Assembly (NCBI RefSeq): GCF_000430725.1
Contig: NZ_KE387213.1
Location: 1 to 64,000 of the forward strand
Length of the DNA stretch: 64,000 nucleotides
Reading direction: 5' to 3'
Source of the DNA: Azohydromonas australica DSM 1124
GTDB lineage: Bacteria; Pseudomonadota; Gammaproteobacteria; Burkholderiales; Burkholderiaceae_C
A program made the translations under genes and the position numbers. Below the pieces are notes generated by a model. It saw only the letters and a list, made by a program, of their open reading frames with translations, did not search any database and was not told the origin of the DNA. Shown here one piece after another: positions 17,674 through 26,881 of the stretch; within the stretch, counting starts at the first letter, position 1; the number at the start of each line of letters is the position of its first letter.

Positions 17674-18636
17674 ATGGACTACAGCGCACCCTACTGGCTG
17701 CCCGGCGGAAACCTGCAGACGATCTGGCCGGCGCTCTTCTCCCGCCGCTTCGAGGGCCCCGCCCCCGACTACCAGCGCGAGCGCTGGCGCACGCCGGACG
17801 GCGACTTCATCGACGTGGACTTCCAGCACGGCCCGCCCGGCGCGCCGCTGCTGGTGCTGTTCCATGGGCTGGAAGGCTCCTCGTGCAGCCACTATGCGCA
17901 GGCATTCGCCGCCACCGCTCGCGCGCTGGGTTGGAGCTACGCGGTGCCGCACTTCCGCGGCTGCTCGGGCGAGATCAACCTCGCGCCGCGCGCCTACCAC
18001 TCGGGCGACCATGCGGAGGTCGGCTGGATCCTGCAGCGCCTGCGCGAGCGTCACGGCCGCAACGTCATGGCCGTGGGCGTGTCGCTGGGCGGCAACGCGC
18101 TGCTGCGCTGGGCCGAGGAAAACGGCGACAGCGCCGCACGCGTGGCTCAGGCCGTGGCAGCTGTCAGCTCGCCGCTGGACCTCGTGGCCGGCGGCCACCA
18201 CATCGGCGCGGGCTTCAACCGGCTGGTGTACACGCGCCTGTTCCTCAGCACCATGAAGCCCAAGGCGCTGGCCAAGCTGGCGCAGCACCCGGGCTTGTTC
18301 AAGCGCGAGAAGCTGCTGGCCGCGCGCACGCTCTACGAGTTCGACAACGCCTTCACCGCGCCGGTGCACGGCTTCCGCGACACCGACGACTACTGGACGC
18401 GCGCGTCCTCCAAGCCGCACCTGCACCGCATCCGCGTGCCGGCGCTGGTGCTCAACGCGCGCAACGACCCCTTCATCCCCGCCGCCAGCCTGCCCACGCA
18501 GGCGGAAGTCGGCGACTACGTGACGCTGTGGCAGCCGCTGGACGGCGGGCATGTGGGCTTCGCGCATGGTGCCTGGCCGGGCCATGTGCTGACGCTGCCC
18601 AGTGCCGTGACGCGCTGGCTGCAGTCGCCACGCTGA
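17674..18636 (+). CDS. YheT-like alpha/beta hydrolase
   Basis: This codes for 320 residues. The N-terminus YWLPGGNLQTIWPALFSRR is typical of the YheT/ABHD1 branch. The oxyanion region is FHGLEGSSCSHYAQ, the nucleophile Ser lies in VGVSLGGNALLRW, the acid in LNARNDPFIP, and the His in LDGGHVGFAHG. It is a predicted carboxylesterase with unknown substrate. I started at the ATG at 17674 because the family signature begins within a few residues of it. Confidence 0.92.
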   Translation: MDYSAPYWLPGGNLQTIWPALFSRRFEGPAPDYQRERWRTPDGDFIDVDFQHGPPGAPLLVLFHGLEGSSCSHYAQAFAATARALGWSYAVPHFRGCSGEINLAPRAYHSGDHAEVGWILQRLRERHGRNVMAVGVSLGGNALLRWAEENGDSAARVAQAVAAVSSPLDLVAGGHHIGAGFNRLVYTRLFLSTMKPKALAKLAQHPGLFKREKLLAARTLYEFDNAFTAPVHGFRDTDDYWTRASSKPHLHRIRVPALVLNARNDPFIPAASLPTQAEVGDYVTLWQPLDGGHVGFAHGAWPGHVLTLPSAVTRWLQSPR

Positions 18637-18653
18637 AACCATCGAGCAACACC

Positions 18654-19226
18654 ATGGACGAGATCGTCAAGGCCGCGCTGCGCAAGTGGCCCGATGTGCC
18701 GCATGCCCGCGGCTGGCTGGGACTGGATATCCGGGGCCACTGGTACCTGCGTGACGAGGCCACGCAGGCCGCCGGCCCCTTCCCGCAGTCCCGGGGCAGC
18801 CGCATCGAGCACGAGGGACTGTGCGCCTTCATCGGGCGCAACTACCTGTGCGACGGCGCTGGTGCCTGGTTCTTCCAGAACGGGCCGCAGCGGGTGTACG
18901 TGGAGCTCGAAGCCGCGCCGTGGGTGTGGCGCCTGGACGAGGCCTTCCAGCTCCAGTCCCACACCGGCGCGCCCGCGCAGTGGCGCGGCGCCTGGCTCGA
19001 TGAGCAGGGCCGGCTGTTCCTGGACACCGACCTCGGCCTGGGCCTGGTGCACAGCCACGACATGCCCCTGGCGGCGCAGGCCCTGGAGCAGGGGCTGTGG
19101 ACGCTCAACGGCGAGCTGGGCTTCGAAGAGCTGCCCGGGCGCTTCAACTACCGCCTCAGCCCGGCGGTGGTCACGGACCGCTGGGAGCAGACGTCCCCTC
19201 ATCCGCCGCAGCCTCCGCGGGGCTGA
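18654..19226 (+). CDS. Hypothetical protein, possibly DUF2946 family
   Basis: This codes for 190 residues with no signal peptide. It opens MDEIVKAALRKWPDVPHARG and contains WLGLDIRGHWYLRDE, FIGRNYLCDGAGAWFFQNGP and QRVYVELEAAPWVWR. I recall similar proteins annotated DUF2946 in Comamonadaceae, but this is from memory. It follows the YheT-like gene by 17 bases. No function is known to me. A bidirectional terminator lies downstream. Confidence 0.75.
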   Translation: MDEIVKAALRKWPDVPHARGWLGLDIRGHWYLRDEATQAAGPFPQSRGSRIEHEGLCAFIGRNYLCDGAGAWFFQNGPQRVYVELEAAPWVWRLDEAFQLQSHTGAPAQWRGAWLDEQGRLFLDTDLGLGLVHSHDMPLAAQALEQGLWTLNGELGFEELPGRFNYRLSPAVVTDRWEQTSPHPPQPPRG

Positions 19227-19248
19227 ATCGCGCGCCCAGCGCAGACAC

Positions 19249-19278
19249 GAAAAAGCCGGCCCTCGGGCCGGCTTTTTT
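19249..19278. terminator. Bidirectional rho-independent terminator between convergent genes
   Basis: GCCGGCC (19255-19261) pairs with GGCCGGC (19266-19272). It is flanked by an A run on the left and a T run (19273-19278) on the right, so it can serve both the plus-strand gene ending at 19226 and the minus-strand cytochrome gene ending at 19295. Confidence 0.9.
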
Positions 19279-19294
19279 GTGGGGCGGGGAAGCC

Positions 19295-20182
19295 TTACTT
19301 GGACGCGTTGGCCATGTAGGTCACCACGGCCTTGATGTCGGCGTCGGAGGCGGTGGAGCCGCCCTTGGGCGGCATGGCGCCCTTGCCCTTGATGGCGCTG
19401 GCCGTCAGCGCATCGATGCCTTGCGCCACGCGCGGCGCCCAGGCGGCCTTGTCGCCCACCTTGGGTGCACCGGCGATGCCGGCACCGTGGCAGGTCTGGC
19501 AGGTCTGCGTGTACAGGGCCGGGGCGGCAGCGCCGGCCTGGGCTGCGGGAGCGGGAGCGGGAGCGGCGGCGGCGACCGTCGCGGCAGGGGCCGGGGTGGC
19601 AGCGGCAGCGGCAGGAGCCGCATCGGCCGGCGCGGCGGCCGTCGCCGGGGCAGCGGCACCGGCGGGCGCCTTGGGCTCGGCGAAATTGGCGCCGCCCTTG
19701 TTGGCCATGTAGACCACGGCACGGCCCACTTCCACGTCGCTGAGCGCGCCACCCTGCGGCGGCATGGCGCCCTTGCCCTTGAGCGCCGAGGTCAGCAGGG
19801 CCTCGTAGCCATTCTTGATGCGCGGGCCCCAGGCGGCTGCGTCGCCGAACTTGGGCGCGCCGGCGGCACCGGTGCCGTGGCAGGCCGAGCACTGGGCCTG
19901 GAACACCTGCTCGCCGGTCTTGAGCACGCCACCACCCGCGGCAGCCAGGCGGAGCTCGATCGTGCCCACCGGCTGGATGCGGCGCGCCACGGCCTCCTCG
20001 GCCAGGATGTCGGTGCCCGCGCCAGGCTTCTTGCCGGCACCGACGTAGGTCACGAGCAGCACGATGCCGATGATGGGCACGAGGAACGCGAACAGCACGG
20101 CCCAGATCAGCTGCTTCGGCGTCTTGATCGGACCTTCGTGCGGCGCTTCGTGGTCAGGAGTGTGGTGGCTGTTGCTGGTCAT
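19295..20182 (-). CDS. Di-haem c-type cytochrome (cytochrome c5-like), membrane anchored
   Basis: This codes for 295 residues. One N-terminal membrane segment (LIWAVLFAFLVPIIGIVLLV, about residues 24-43) is followed by two cytochrome c domains with haem motifs CSACH and CQTCH. Each domain has the MPPQGG or MPPKGG methionine-ligand region. An Ala/Pro-rich linker of about 60 residues joins them. The anchor places both haems in the periplasm, as an electron carrier of the c5 type. The ATG at 20182 gives the better N-terminus; the frame extends 28 residues upstream. The partner oxidase or reductase is not in this window. Confidence 0.92.
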   Translation of the reverse strand: MTSNSHHTPDHEAPHEGPIKTPKQLIWAVLFAFLVPIIGIVLLVTYVGAGKKPGAGTDILAEEAVARRIQPVGTIELRLAAAGGGVLKTGEQVFQAQCSACHGTGAAGAPKFGDAAAWGPRIKNGYEALLTSALKGKGAMPPQGGALSDVEVGRAVVYMANKGGANFAEPKAPAGAAAPATAAAPADAAPAAAAATPAPAATVAAAAPAPAPAAQAGAAAPALYTQTCQTCHGAGIAGAPKVGDKAAWAPRVAQGIDALTASAIKGKGAMPPKGGSTASDADIKAVVTYMANASK

Positions 20183-20427
20183 GGTGGCTGGAGGTCTGCC
20201 GGCTGCGGCCGGGAACAAAGCGGGTGCGCCAGCGAGGCGCAAAACTTCGGAATTATATCGATGCACCCCCGCAGGACGGGGATTACCCGGATGGTGTACC
20301 CGTCGTCACCCGGTCCGACCGCCCTGAGCGGAAGGCCGCGCGAACTTGGGCGCCGGGTCTGTGCCGGACGCTATTGCCGGCGCGCGCCGCCCAGCACTTC
20401 TCAAGCATGGCTACAATGGCGGTTTCG

Positions 20428-20503
20428 GCGCCTGTAGCTCAATGGATAGAGTACTGCCCTCCGAAGGCAGGGGTTGCTGGTTCGATCCCAGCCAGGCGCG
20501 CCA
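20428..20503 (+). tRNA. tRNA-Arg (anticodon CCG), attachment site of an integrative element
   Basis: This is a 76-base cloverleaf with CCA encoded. The acceptor stem is GCGCCTG with CAGGCGC, and the anticodon stem CTGCC/GGCAG encloses CTCCGAA (anticodon CCG at 20461-20463 region). The T arm is GCTGG-TTCGATC-CCAGC. Bases 20454-20503 are repeated exactly at 35923-35972, so the 3' part of this gene is the core attachment site of the element that follows, and the tRNA stays intact. Confidence 0.97.
20454..20503 (+). repeat. Left attachment core (50-bp direct repeat, copy 1)
   Basis: It runs from the anticodon stem of tRNA-Arg to the encoded CCA. Identical over 50 bases to 35923-35972. The sequences diverge immediately outside on both sides, as expected for attL/attR. 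Confidence 0.95.
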
Positions 20504-20520
20504 TCTACATCAAGCACTTA

Positions 20521-20567
20521 CAGACGTTTCGGGGCCTGCAACGGGCGCCAGGTATGAAAAACGTCTG
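20521..20567. other. Hairpin with conserved CCTGCAACGGGC centre, element left end
   Basis: CAGACGTTT (20521-20529) pairs with AAACGTCTG (20559-20567). The interior holds CCTGCAACGGGCGCCAGG. A related hairpin at 35985-36036 has the same centre but different, still complementary stem bases. Confidence 0.7.
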
Positions 20568-20900
20568 AAGAAGCACTCCCCAAAACGCCTCTGAACAAGC
20601 CTGGACGGAAAGCTGCCGCAGCAAGCTTGCGGCGCTCAACGCGCACCAGTAACCACATCAGGAACAAGACGGCGTTGGAGATGCGCGCTCCCACGTCGGG
20701 ACGCGCAGGACTTGGCGCATGCATTCGATGCGCAGCTACGTCTGTTTGGCCCCGGCATGACTGCGATGCCGGCGGCGTGCAGGGCATTAATCACCGTCAG
20801 GGCGGTCGGGTTGGGATTGGGGCAGCGCCTACGGCGGTAATAGCCTCGACGGCGCCATAGCGCATCTCACGCGTGCACAGCGCAAGCCCTTCCAGGGCGG
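20568..20900. other. Non-coding stretch at element left end
   Basis: This is the gap between the hairpin beside tRNA-Arg and the stop codon of the OLD-like gene. Open frames here are short, lack ribosome binding sites and resemble nothing I know. A small inverted repeat (GCTGCCGCAGCAAGCTTGCGGC region, about 20611-20633) is visible. I see no supported gene. Confidence 0.5.
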
Positions 20901-22496
20901 TCACGCTGGAACCGCCCCTTCAGGTGACGCCGCAGCAGCAAGGGCTTCCCCATCCAAGACCGACTGCACCGTTGCCACAAGTCGATCGCGCACCTCCGCC
21001 GCTGCCTTCGCCACGCAAACTGCCAGCCCGTTGGCTACAACTTCTTCCCGAAGTCCGACTAGTTGAGACAGTTCATGTGCGATGGCGTGAGGGTCTCCCA
21101 AGCCGCATCGAGCAAGAGCTGCTGTAGCTTCAGCATCCGATTCAAAATTGAAGTACTCAGTTATTTCGGCGAGCCCAATAGTCCTTGCAATATTGAGCGC
21201 CCAAAGCTCCGGACATGTATTTCCTGGGAGAAGGGACCACGACAGGCGGTGCTCCGCTCCTTCAAGTGGAAAGCGCGTTCGAGCAGTGCGGATATATCCC
21301 TGCGCTTCAGCAACAGTAACGTCGCCATCCCAAAACACTAAGCATCGCGCTCGCTCAACAAGGCGAAGATGACTCTGAGCCTGCAATGCAAGCTCTGTTT
21401 TTGCACCACAGCTCTTGACCGAAACACGCCTCCGAAGTGCCTTCGTCAGCATCTGCTGGATGAGCCCGGCGGCAAACTCATCCTCACACAAAATCAATAG
21501 TTCAGACTCGCTCGTCTCCGCCATTTCTGATAACGCGAATTGAGTAGTAGGTGAGGCAACTACCCGGTGCGAATCGCTTTCCCTGATGACAAGAGTTCTT
21601 GCTTGGCGAGGGAGTTGGTCCAGCACATGATGTGAGTGCGTCGAACCAATAATTTGAAGATCTCGTTCCCAAGCGATTTCAATCAATGCCTTCGTAGCCC
21701 GCTGCTGCGCAGCAGGGTGGAGTCCTGTTTCCAACTCCTCTATGACGACTAAAGTACCCTCAGGAACAGCTTCAAGCCGCGCCAGAAGACCAATCAATGC
21801 GTCTTCACCCGTACCCATGTTGAAGCTGGTGTAGCCTCCTTCTCGCCCACTGCGCCTGATGGTATAGCGGCTTCCACTGAGGATTTCAGCGCTGGGATAC
21901 TGGCGTCCAAGTATTCTCCCCAAATGTCCACGCGCGTCCGCCGTCAGCGGAGCAGCATTAGGCGTCGCTGCTAGACCAAAGTGGGTTCGCAACGTCGGAA
22001 GTTCAATAGCTGGCACAGCACGCGACAGACCAAGGAATTCAACAGGCCGGACTGGGCGCCGCTCGTATCGCATCCACTTGTCGGACTGCTTGGAAATGGA
22101 TACCTCAACACCCCTAGAAAATCCCCAGCAAATTTGAACTCCGGACACATCCGAGTCACCTGGGCCGCGATGAAAGAAGTCTTGAAACGTGTAGTAGCCA
22201 AACTCGCCGGCGCCGCTTCCAGCACGCCGCCGTGAGTTCGAGGGGATGTGTCCGGCATGACCATGAAATGCGAGCGCAGCCAACGACAACAATGTCGATT
22301 TCCCGCATCCGTTTTGACCAGAAAGGAACGTCACTGGAAAGCCAAACTCGACACTTAGACTCCGTATACCACGAAGCCCTCTTCCAGCCGGAGCTGTTAT
22401 CGATATTGATTTCAAGAGCGGAAAGCGTCCGAAGCGACCACCATCCCACGCACGCAGAAGAGCACGCTCTGTACTGTTCAGTCTTGTTCCAGGCAT
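20901..22496 (-). CDS. OLD-like protein: AAA ATPase fused to TOPRIM-type domain
   Basis: This codes for 531 residues. The ATPase part has Walker A GQNGCGKST (60-68), a signature-like FNMGTGED (225-232), Walker B LVVIEELETGLHP (249-261) and STHSH (285-289). A TOPRIM-like region follows, with LLILCEDEFAA (acidic E337-E340) and LVFWDGDV (D390, D392). This order matches overcoming-lysogenization-defect (OLD) nucleases and the GajA protein of Gabija. It lies 22 bases after hsdR in the same direction, as the last cargo gene, so a defence role is likely. No GajB-like helicase is present. The frame extends upstream, but the ATG at 22496 starts the recognisable protein. Confidence 0.85.
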   Translation of the reverse strand: MPGTRLNSTERALLRAWDGGRFGRFPLLKSISITAPAGRGLRGIRSLSVEFGFPVTFLSGQNGCGKSTLLSLAALAFHGHAGHIPSNSRRRAGSGAGEFGYYTFQDFFHRGPGDSDVSGVQICWGFSRGVEVSISKQSDKWMRYERRPVRPVEFLGLSRAVPAIELPTLRTHFGLAATPNAAPLTADARGHLGRILGRQYPSAEILSGSRYTIRRSGREGGYTSFNMGTGEDALIGLLARLEAVPEGTLVVIEELETGLHPAAQQRATKALIEIAWERDLQIIGSTHSHHVLDQLPRQARTLVIRESDSHRVVASPTTQFALSEMAETSESELLILCEDEFAAGLIQQMLTKALRRRVSVKSCGAKTELALQAQSHLRLVERARCLVFWDGDVTVAEAQGYIRTARTRFPLEGAEHRLSWSLLPGNTCPELWALNIARTIGLAEITEYFNFESDAEATAALARCGLGDPHAIAHELSQLVGLREEVVANGLAVCVAKAAAEVRDRLVATVQSVLDGEALAAAASPEGAVPA

Positions 22497-22518
22497 TTGC
22501 CCTCCCTGATCGTGTTCT

Positions 22519-25500
22519 TCATGCTGTAACCCACTCCGCGGACAGTGCTTCTGCCTGCCGCAACACCGTTTCCGTCGCCGACTCCTGCTGATCAGGCGGA
22601 TACTTATATTTGCGCAAGATGCGCTTGACCATGAGCCGTAGCTTGGCCCGCACGCTCTCGCGCAATGACCAATCCACACTGATGTTCTGCCGCAGGCTCT
22701 CCGTCAGCTCGTGGGCGATCTTCTTCAGCGTCTCGTCGTTCATCTCGCGCACGGCGGCCTCGTTGGTCGCCAGTGCGTCGTAGAAGCGCACTTCGTCCTC
22801 GGATAGGCCCAGGATTTCGCCGCGTGAGGCGGCTTCCCTGAACTTTTTGGCCATCTCGACCAGCTCCTCCATCACCTGCGCCGTCTCGATGGAGCGGTTT
22901 TGGTAGCGCTTGATGACGTTGCCCAGCAGCTCGGAAAACTTTTTCTCCTGCACGACGTTGTTGGCGAAGCGGCTCTTGATCTCGCCTTCCAGCAGCCGCT
23001 CCAGCAGCTCGACGGCCAAGTTGCGCTCGGGCAGGTTCTGCACCTGGGCCAGAAACTCGTCGTCCAGCAGCCCGATGTTGGGTTTGTCCAGCCCCACGGC
23101 GTCGAAGATGTCCACCACGCTCTCGGACACCACCGCCGAGTCGATGATCTGACGGATGGCCAGCTCGCGCTCCTCATCGCTGCGCTTCTTGGCCGTGAGG
23201 TCCTTCTTGGTCAGGATCACCTTCACGGCCTGCATGAAGGCGACCTCCTCACGCACGGCCTTGGCTTCGTCCAGCGTGCAGCACAGCGTGAAGGCCTTGC
23301 TCATGGCGACCGCGGTGTCGGCGAAGCGCTTCTTGCCCTCGCGCCCGGCCTCGGGCTTCAGACCCAGTACGTGGTTGGCGGCGCCGGCCAGCACCTTGTG
23401 GCCGCCGGTGAGGAAGCCGCTCCAGTCGAAGCCGTGCAGCATCGCGTGTAGCACCTCCAGCTTTTCAGCCAGCACGGCATAGGCCTCGTGCGCGTCCACC
23501 GTGGGCCGGCCGCGGCCCTTGCTGGCGGTGTACTCCTTCATCGCGGCCTTCAGCTCGTTGCCGATGCCGATGTAGTCCACCACCAAGCCGCCTTGCTTGT
23601 CCATGAAGACCCGGTTGACGCGGGCGATGGCCTGCATGAGGTTGTGGCCCTTCATGGGCTTGTCCACGTACAGCGTGTGCACGCAGGGCGCGTCGAAGCC
23701 GGTGAGCCACATGTCCCGGACGATGACCAGGCGCAGTGGGTCAGCCGGGTCTTTGAAGCGCTTCTCCAGCCGCTTCTTGACCTGCGCGCCGTAGATGTGC
23801 GGCTGCAGCAGCGCCTTGTCGCTCGACGAGCCCGTCATCACGATCTTGATGGCGCCTTTTTCCGGGTCGGGGTCGTGCCAGTCGGGCCGCAACTTCACGA
23901 TCTCGTCGTACAGGTGCACGCAGATGCCGCGGCTCATGGCCACCACCATGGCCTTGCCCGGCTGCGCCTTGTCGCGATCCTCGAAGTGCGCCACCAGGTC
24001 GGCCGCCACGCTGGTCACGCGCGGCGTGGCGCCCACCACGCGCTCCAGTGCTGCCCAGCGGCTCTTGAGCTTCGCTTGGGTGCTTTCCTCCTCGTCCTCG
24101 GCCAGCTCGTCCACCTCGGCGTCGATGTGCGGCAGCTCGGACTGGTTAAGCGCCAGCTTGGCCAGGCGCGACTCGTAGTAGATGGCGACCGTGGCGCCGT
24201 CCTCGCGCGCCTGCTGCATGTCGTAGACGTGGATGTAGTCACCAAACACCGCCCGGGTGTCGCGGTCCTCGCTGCTGACCGGCGTGCCCGTGAAGGCCAC
24301 GAAAGTGGCGTTGGGCAGCGCGTCGCGCAGGTGCTGGGCGTAGCCCACCTGATAGCGCTCGACCTCGTAGGTGCCGGGGTTCAGCGCGGCCGGGATGCCG
24401 GCAGCCTGACCGTCGCCCGTGGACACCGGGGCGCTGCGCAGCTTCACCGTTTTGAGCTTGGCCTCGAAGCCGTACTGCGTGCGGTGCGCCTCGTCGGCGA
24501 TGACAACGATGTTGGAGCGGTCGGAGAGCACCGGGAAGATGTCCTCGTCCTCGCCCGGCATGAACTTCTGGATGGTGGCGAAGACGATGCCGCCCGACGG
24601 CCGGTACGCCAGCTTGGCGCGCAAGTCCTGGCGCGTCGTGGCCTGCACCGGCTGCTCGCGCAGCAGGTCCTGCGACAGGCTGAAGACGCCGAAGAGCTGC
24701 CCGTCGAGGTCGTTGCGGTCGGTGATGACGACGATGGTGGGGTTGGCCATCGCCGGCTCCTGCATCACGCGTGCGGCGAAGCAGGTCATGGTGATGCTCT
24801 TCCCGCTGCCCTGGGTGTGCCAGACCACGCCGCCCTTGTGCGAGCCGCCGGGGCGCGAGGCGGCCACCACCTGCGCGATGGCCGCACGCACGGCGTGGAA
24901 CTGGTGGTAGCCGGCGATCTTCTTGACCAGCGCGCCGTCGTCCTCGAACAGCACGAAGTAGCGCAGGTAGTCCAGCAGGTACTTCGGCGCCAGCACGCCG
25001 CGCACCAGGGTCTGCAGCTCCTGGAATTGACCCAGCGGGTCCAGCGTTTCACCGTCGATGGTGCGCCAGCCCATGAAGCGCTCGCCATTGGCTGACAGCG
25101 ACCCCATCAGCGCCTCGGAGCCGTCCGAGATCACCAGCACCTCGTTGTACTGGAAGACGTCCGGGATCTTGGCCTTGTAGGTCTGGATCTGGTCGTAGGC
25201 CTTCCAGATCGTCGCGTCCTCGTCGGCTGGGTTCTTCAGCTCCAGCAGCACCAGCGGCAGGCCGTTGACGAAGAGGACGATGTCGGGCCGGCAGGTATGG
25301 TGGGGCCCCTTGATGCTGAACTGGTTGACCGCCAGCCACTCGTTGGCCGTAGGCTCGGTCCAGTCCACCAGCCGCACGAAGTCACCGCGTGTCTCGCCGT
25401 CGCGCTGCACCTCCACTGGCACGCCGCCCACCAGCAGGCGGTGGAAGTGCCGGTTGGCCGACAGCAATGCAGGGATGCCGAGGTCCAGCACCTGCCGCAC

Positions 25501-25701
25501 CGCGTCCTCGCGCGCCGCTGCTGGGATACCGGGGTTCAGACGCGTGACCGCCTGGCGCAGCCGCCCGGCCAGCACCACCTCGCGGAAGTGGGCGCGCTCG
25601 GGGATCGGGCCGTCGGGCGCAATGTCGTAGCCGCAGAGGGGCGTGTAGCCCACGTCCTGCAGCCAGCCGCGGGTTTCCTGTTCGAGTTGGTCTTCGGTCA
25701 C
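22519..25701 (-). CDS. hsdR: Type I restriction enzyme, HsdR subunit
   Basis: This codes for 1060 residues with a GTG start. The N-terminal nuclease domain has the PD-(D/E)xK residues D140, E154 and K156 (CRPDIVLF through LLELK). The translocase motor has Walker A HTQGSGKS (295-302), DEAH (403-406, VIADEAHRTQYG) and FVAFTGTPV (motif III type). The long helical C-terminus contacts the methyltransferase core. With HsdM and HsdS it would cut unmodified DNA after ATP-driven translocation. It is separated from fic by a 103-base gap holding direct repeats. Confidence 0.96.
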   Translation of the reverse strand: MTEDQLEQETRGWLQDVGYTPLCGYDIAPDGPIPERAHFREVVLAGRLRQAVTRLNPGIPAAAREDAVRQVLDLGIPALLSANRHFHRLLVGGVPVEVQRDGETRGDFVRLVDWTEPTANEWLAVNQFSIKGPHHTCRPDIVLFVNGLPLVLLELKNPADEDATIWKAYDQIQTYKAKIPDVFQYNEVLVISDGSEALMGSLSANGERFMGWRTIDGETLDPLGQFQELQTLVRGVLAPKYLLDYLRYFVLFEDDGALVKKIAGYHQFHAVRAAIAQVVAASRPGGSHKGGVVWHTQGSGKSITMTCFAARVMQEPAMANPTIVVITDRNDLDGQLFGVFSLSQDLLREQPVQATTRQDLRAKLAYRPSGGIVFATIQKFMPGEDEDIFPVLSDRSNIVVIADEAHRTQYGFEAKLKTVKLRSAPVSTGDGQAAGIPAALNPGTYEVERYQVGYAQHLRDALPNATFVAFTGTPVSSEDRDTRAVFGDYIHVYDMQQAREDGATVAIYYESRLAKLALNQSELPHIDAEVDELAEDEEESTQAKLKSRWAALERVVGATPRVTSVAADLVAHFEDRDKAQPGKAMVVAMSRGICVHLYDEIVKLRPDWHDPDPEKGAIKIVMTGSSSDKALLQPHIYGAQVKKRLEKRFKDPADPLRLVIVRDMWLTGFDAPCVHTLYVDKPMKGHNLMQAIARVNRVFMDKQGGLVVDYIGIGNELKAAMKEYTASKGRGRPTVDAHEAYAVLAEKLEVLHAMLHGFDWSGFLTGGHKVLAGAANHVLGLKPEAGREGKKRFADTAVAMSKAFTLCCTLDEAKAVREEVAFMQAVKVILTKKDLTAKKRSDEERELAIRQIIDSAVVSESVVDIFDAVGLDKPNIGLLDDEFLAQVQNLPERNLAVELLERLLEGEIKSRFANNVVQEKKFSELLGNVIKRYQNRSIETAQVMEELVEMAKKFREAASRGEILGLSEDEVRFYDALATNEAAVREMNDETLKKIAHELTESLRQNISVDWSLRESVRAKLRLMVKRILRKYKYPPDQQESATETVLRQAEALSAEWVTA

Positions 25702-25731
25702 GAGGCTGTGCCTCCCCCCATGTTCACGCCT

Positions 25732-25796
25732 TCGACATATCGCGAGAACGTGTTTATTTTTCAGCGAAAAATCGACATATCAGCGAGACGTGTCGA
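25732..25796. promoter_or_regulatory. Pair of 22-bp direct repeats between fic and hsdR
   Basis: Copy A (25732-25753) and copy B (25772-25793) share TCGACATATC followed by a CGAG/CGTGT part. Copy B is itself bounded by TCGACA and TGTCGA. Between them lies an AT-rich hairpin, ATTTTTC with GAAAAAT (about 25755-25771). It is the only gap in the cargo operon, so it is a candidate operator and promoter for hsdR. The winged-helix Fic protein encoded just upstream is an obvious candidate binder (inference). Confidence 0.55.
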
Positions 25797-25804
25797 TGCC
25801 ATCG

Positions 25805-26881
25805 TCACTTCACCAGTTCGGCGAACAGCGCGTCGTTGATGTAGTACATCTCGCGGCCGTGCTTGCTAGCGCGCAGGATGCCCAGTCCCGCCAGGGTCTG
25901 CAGGTAACTCGACGCCGTCTGGCGCTTGGCGATGTTGGCGTCCACCAGGAACTGGATCTTGGTGTACGGGTGCTGGAAGATGGCCTCGATGAGGTCCTTG
26001 CTGTAGATGCCTAGAGCCTGCTGCTGCACCTGCTCGCGCACCTGTTCCATCAGCGCCCGGATGCGCGTGACCTGGTCGAAGGTCTGCTGCGCGGTGCTTT
26101 CGACCGCCCGCAGCATGAACAGAATCCAGCTCTCCCACTCCTGCCGCTCGGTGACGCCACGCAGCCCCTCGTAGTAGCTCGCCCTGTTGGCAATGATGTA
26201 GCGCGACAGGAACAGCACCGGGATGTCCAGCAGGCCCTGGTCCACCAGGTAGAGCAGGTTCAGGATGCGCCCCGTGCGGCCGTTGCCGTCCTCGAAGGGG
26301 TGGATGGCCTCGAACTGGTAGTGCATCACAGCCATCTTGACCAGCGGGTCGAGATCGTCACGCGCGTGGATGAACTGCTCCAGGTTGGCCAGCTTGTCGC
26401 GGATGACGGCCTCGCCCACCGGGGGCGTATAGACCACCTCGCCCTGCGCATTCTTCAGCGCCGTGCCGGGAACGCGGCGCACGCCAAAGTCCACCTCCTT
26501 GATGATGCGGACGATGTCGATGAACAGGTTGGTGGTGAGCGGGCGCGCTTTCAGTTCGCGAAAGCCGTGGTTCAACGCCTGCCGGTAGCGCAGCACCTCC
26601 TTGGTGTGCGGGTCAGCCTTGTCATCGGCGTCGGCGTCGGCGCGGTAGAGCTCGTCGTTGGTGGTGACAATGTTCTCGATTTCCGATGACAGCCGCGCTT
26701 CCTGCAGCACGATGCTGTTGATGAGCACGCCCTGGTTGGGAATCTGCGCCGCCAGCCCACGCAGGTTGGCCAGCACCCGGTTGGCAGCAATGGCCTGCTT
26801 GAGCACGGCCTTGGTTTCCAACTCGGCGGCTGGGGGCAGCAGGGGCAGGTCGTTGTAAGGCTGCTGGCGGTCAAATGGCAC
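25805..26881 (-). CDS. Fic family protein with C-terminal winged helix
   Basis: This codes for 358 residues with a GTG start overlapping hsdS by 11 bases. The Fic core motif HPFEDGNGRTGR (194-205) is complete, predicting AMP transfer or a related reaction on a protein hydroxyl. An N-terminal inhibitory motif S/TxxxE(G/N) is visible as SSEIEN (65-70), making it a class II (self-inhibited) Fic protein. Residues about 300-358 (IAKRQTASSYLQTLAGLGIL) look like a winged helix-turn-helix. Lying between hsdS and hsdR, it may regulate the restriction system or modify a target during infection. The target is unknown. Confidence 0.92.
   Translation of the reverse strand: MPFDRQQPYNDLPLLPPAAELETKAVLKQAIAANRVLANLRGLAAQIPNQGVLINSIVLQEARLSSEIENIVTTNDELYRADADADDKADPHTKEVLRYRQALNHGFRELKARPLTTNLFIDIVRIIKEVDFGVRRVPGTALKNAQGEVVYTPPVGEAVIRDKLANLEQFIHARDDLDPLVKMAVMHYQFEAIHPFEDGNGRTGRILNLLYLVDQGLLDIPVLFLSRYIIANRASYYEGLRGVTERQEWESWILFMLRAVESTAQQTFDQVTRIRALMEQVREQVQQQALGIYSKDLIEAIFQHPYTKIQFLVDANIAKRQTASSYLQTLAGLGILRASKHGREMYYINDALFAELVK

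Noticed and set aside
19540..19660. Short GGAGCG/GGCAGC-like repeats
   Set aside because: They encode the Ala/Pro linker of the di-haem cytochrome and are not an independent repeat element.
20518..20860. Several open frames of 60-90 codons after tRNA-Arg
   Set aside because: No ribosome binding sites, no recognisable pattern, and they cross the hairpin.
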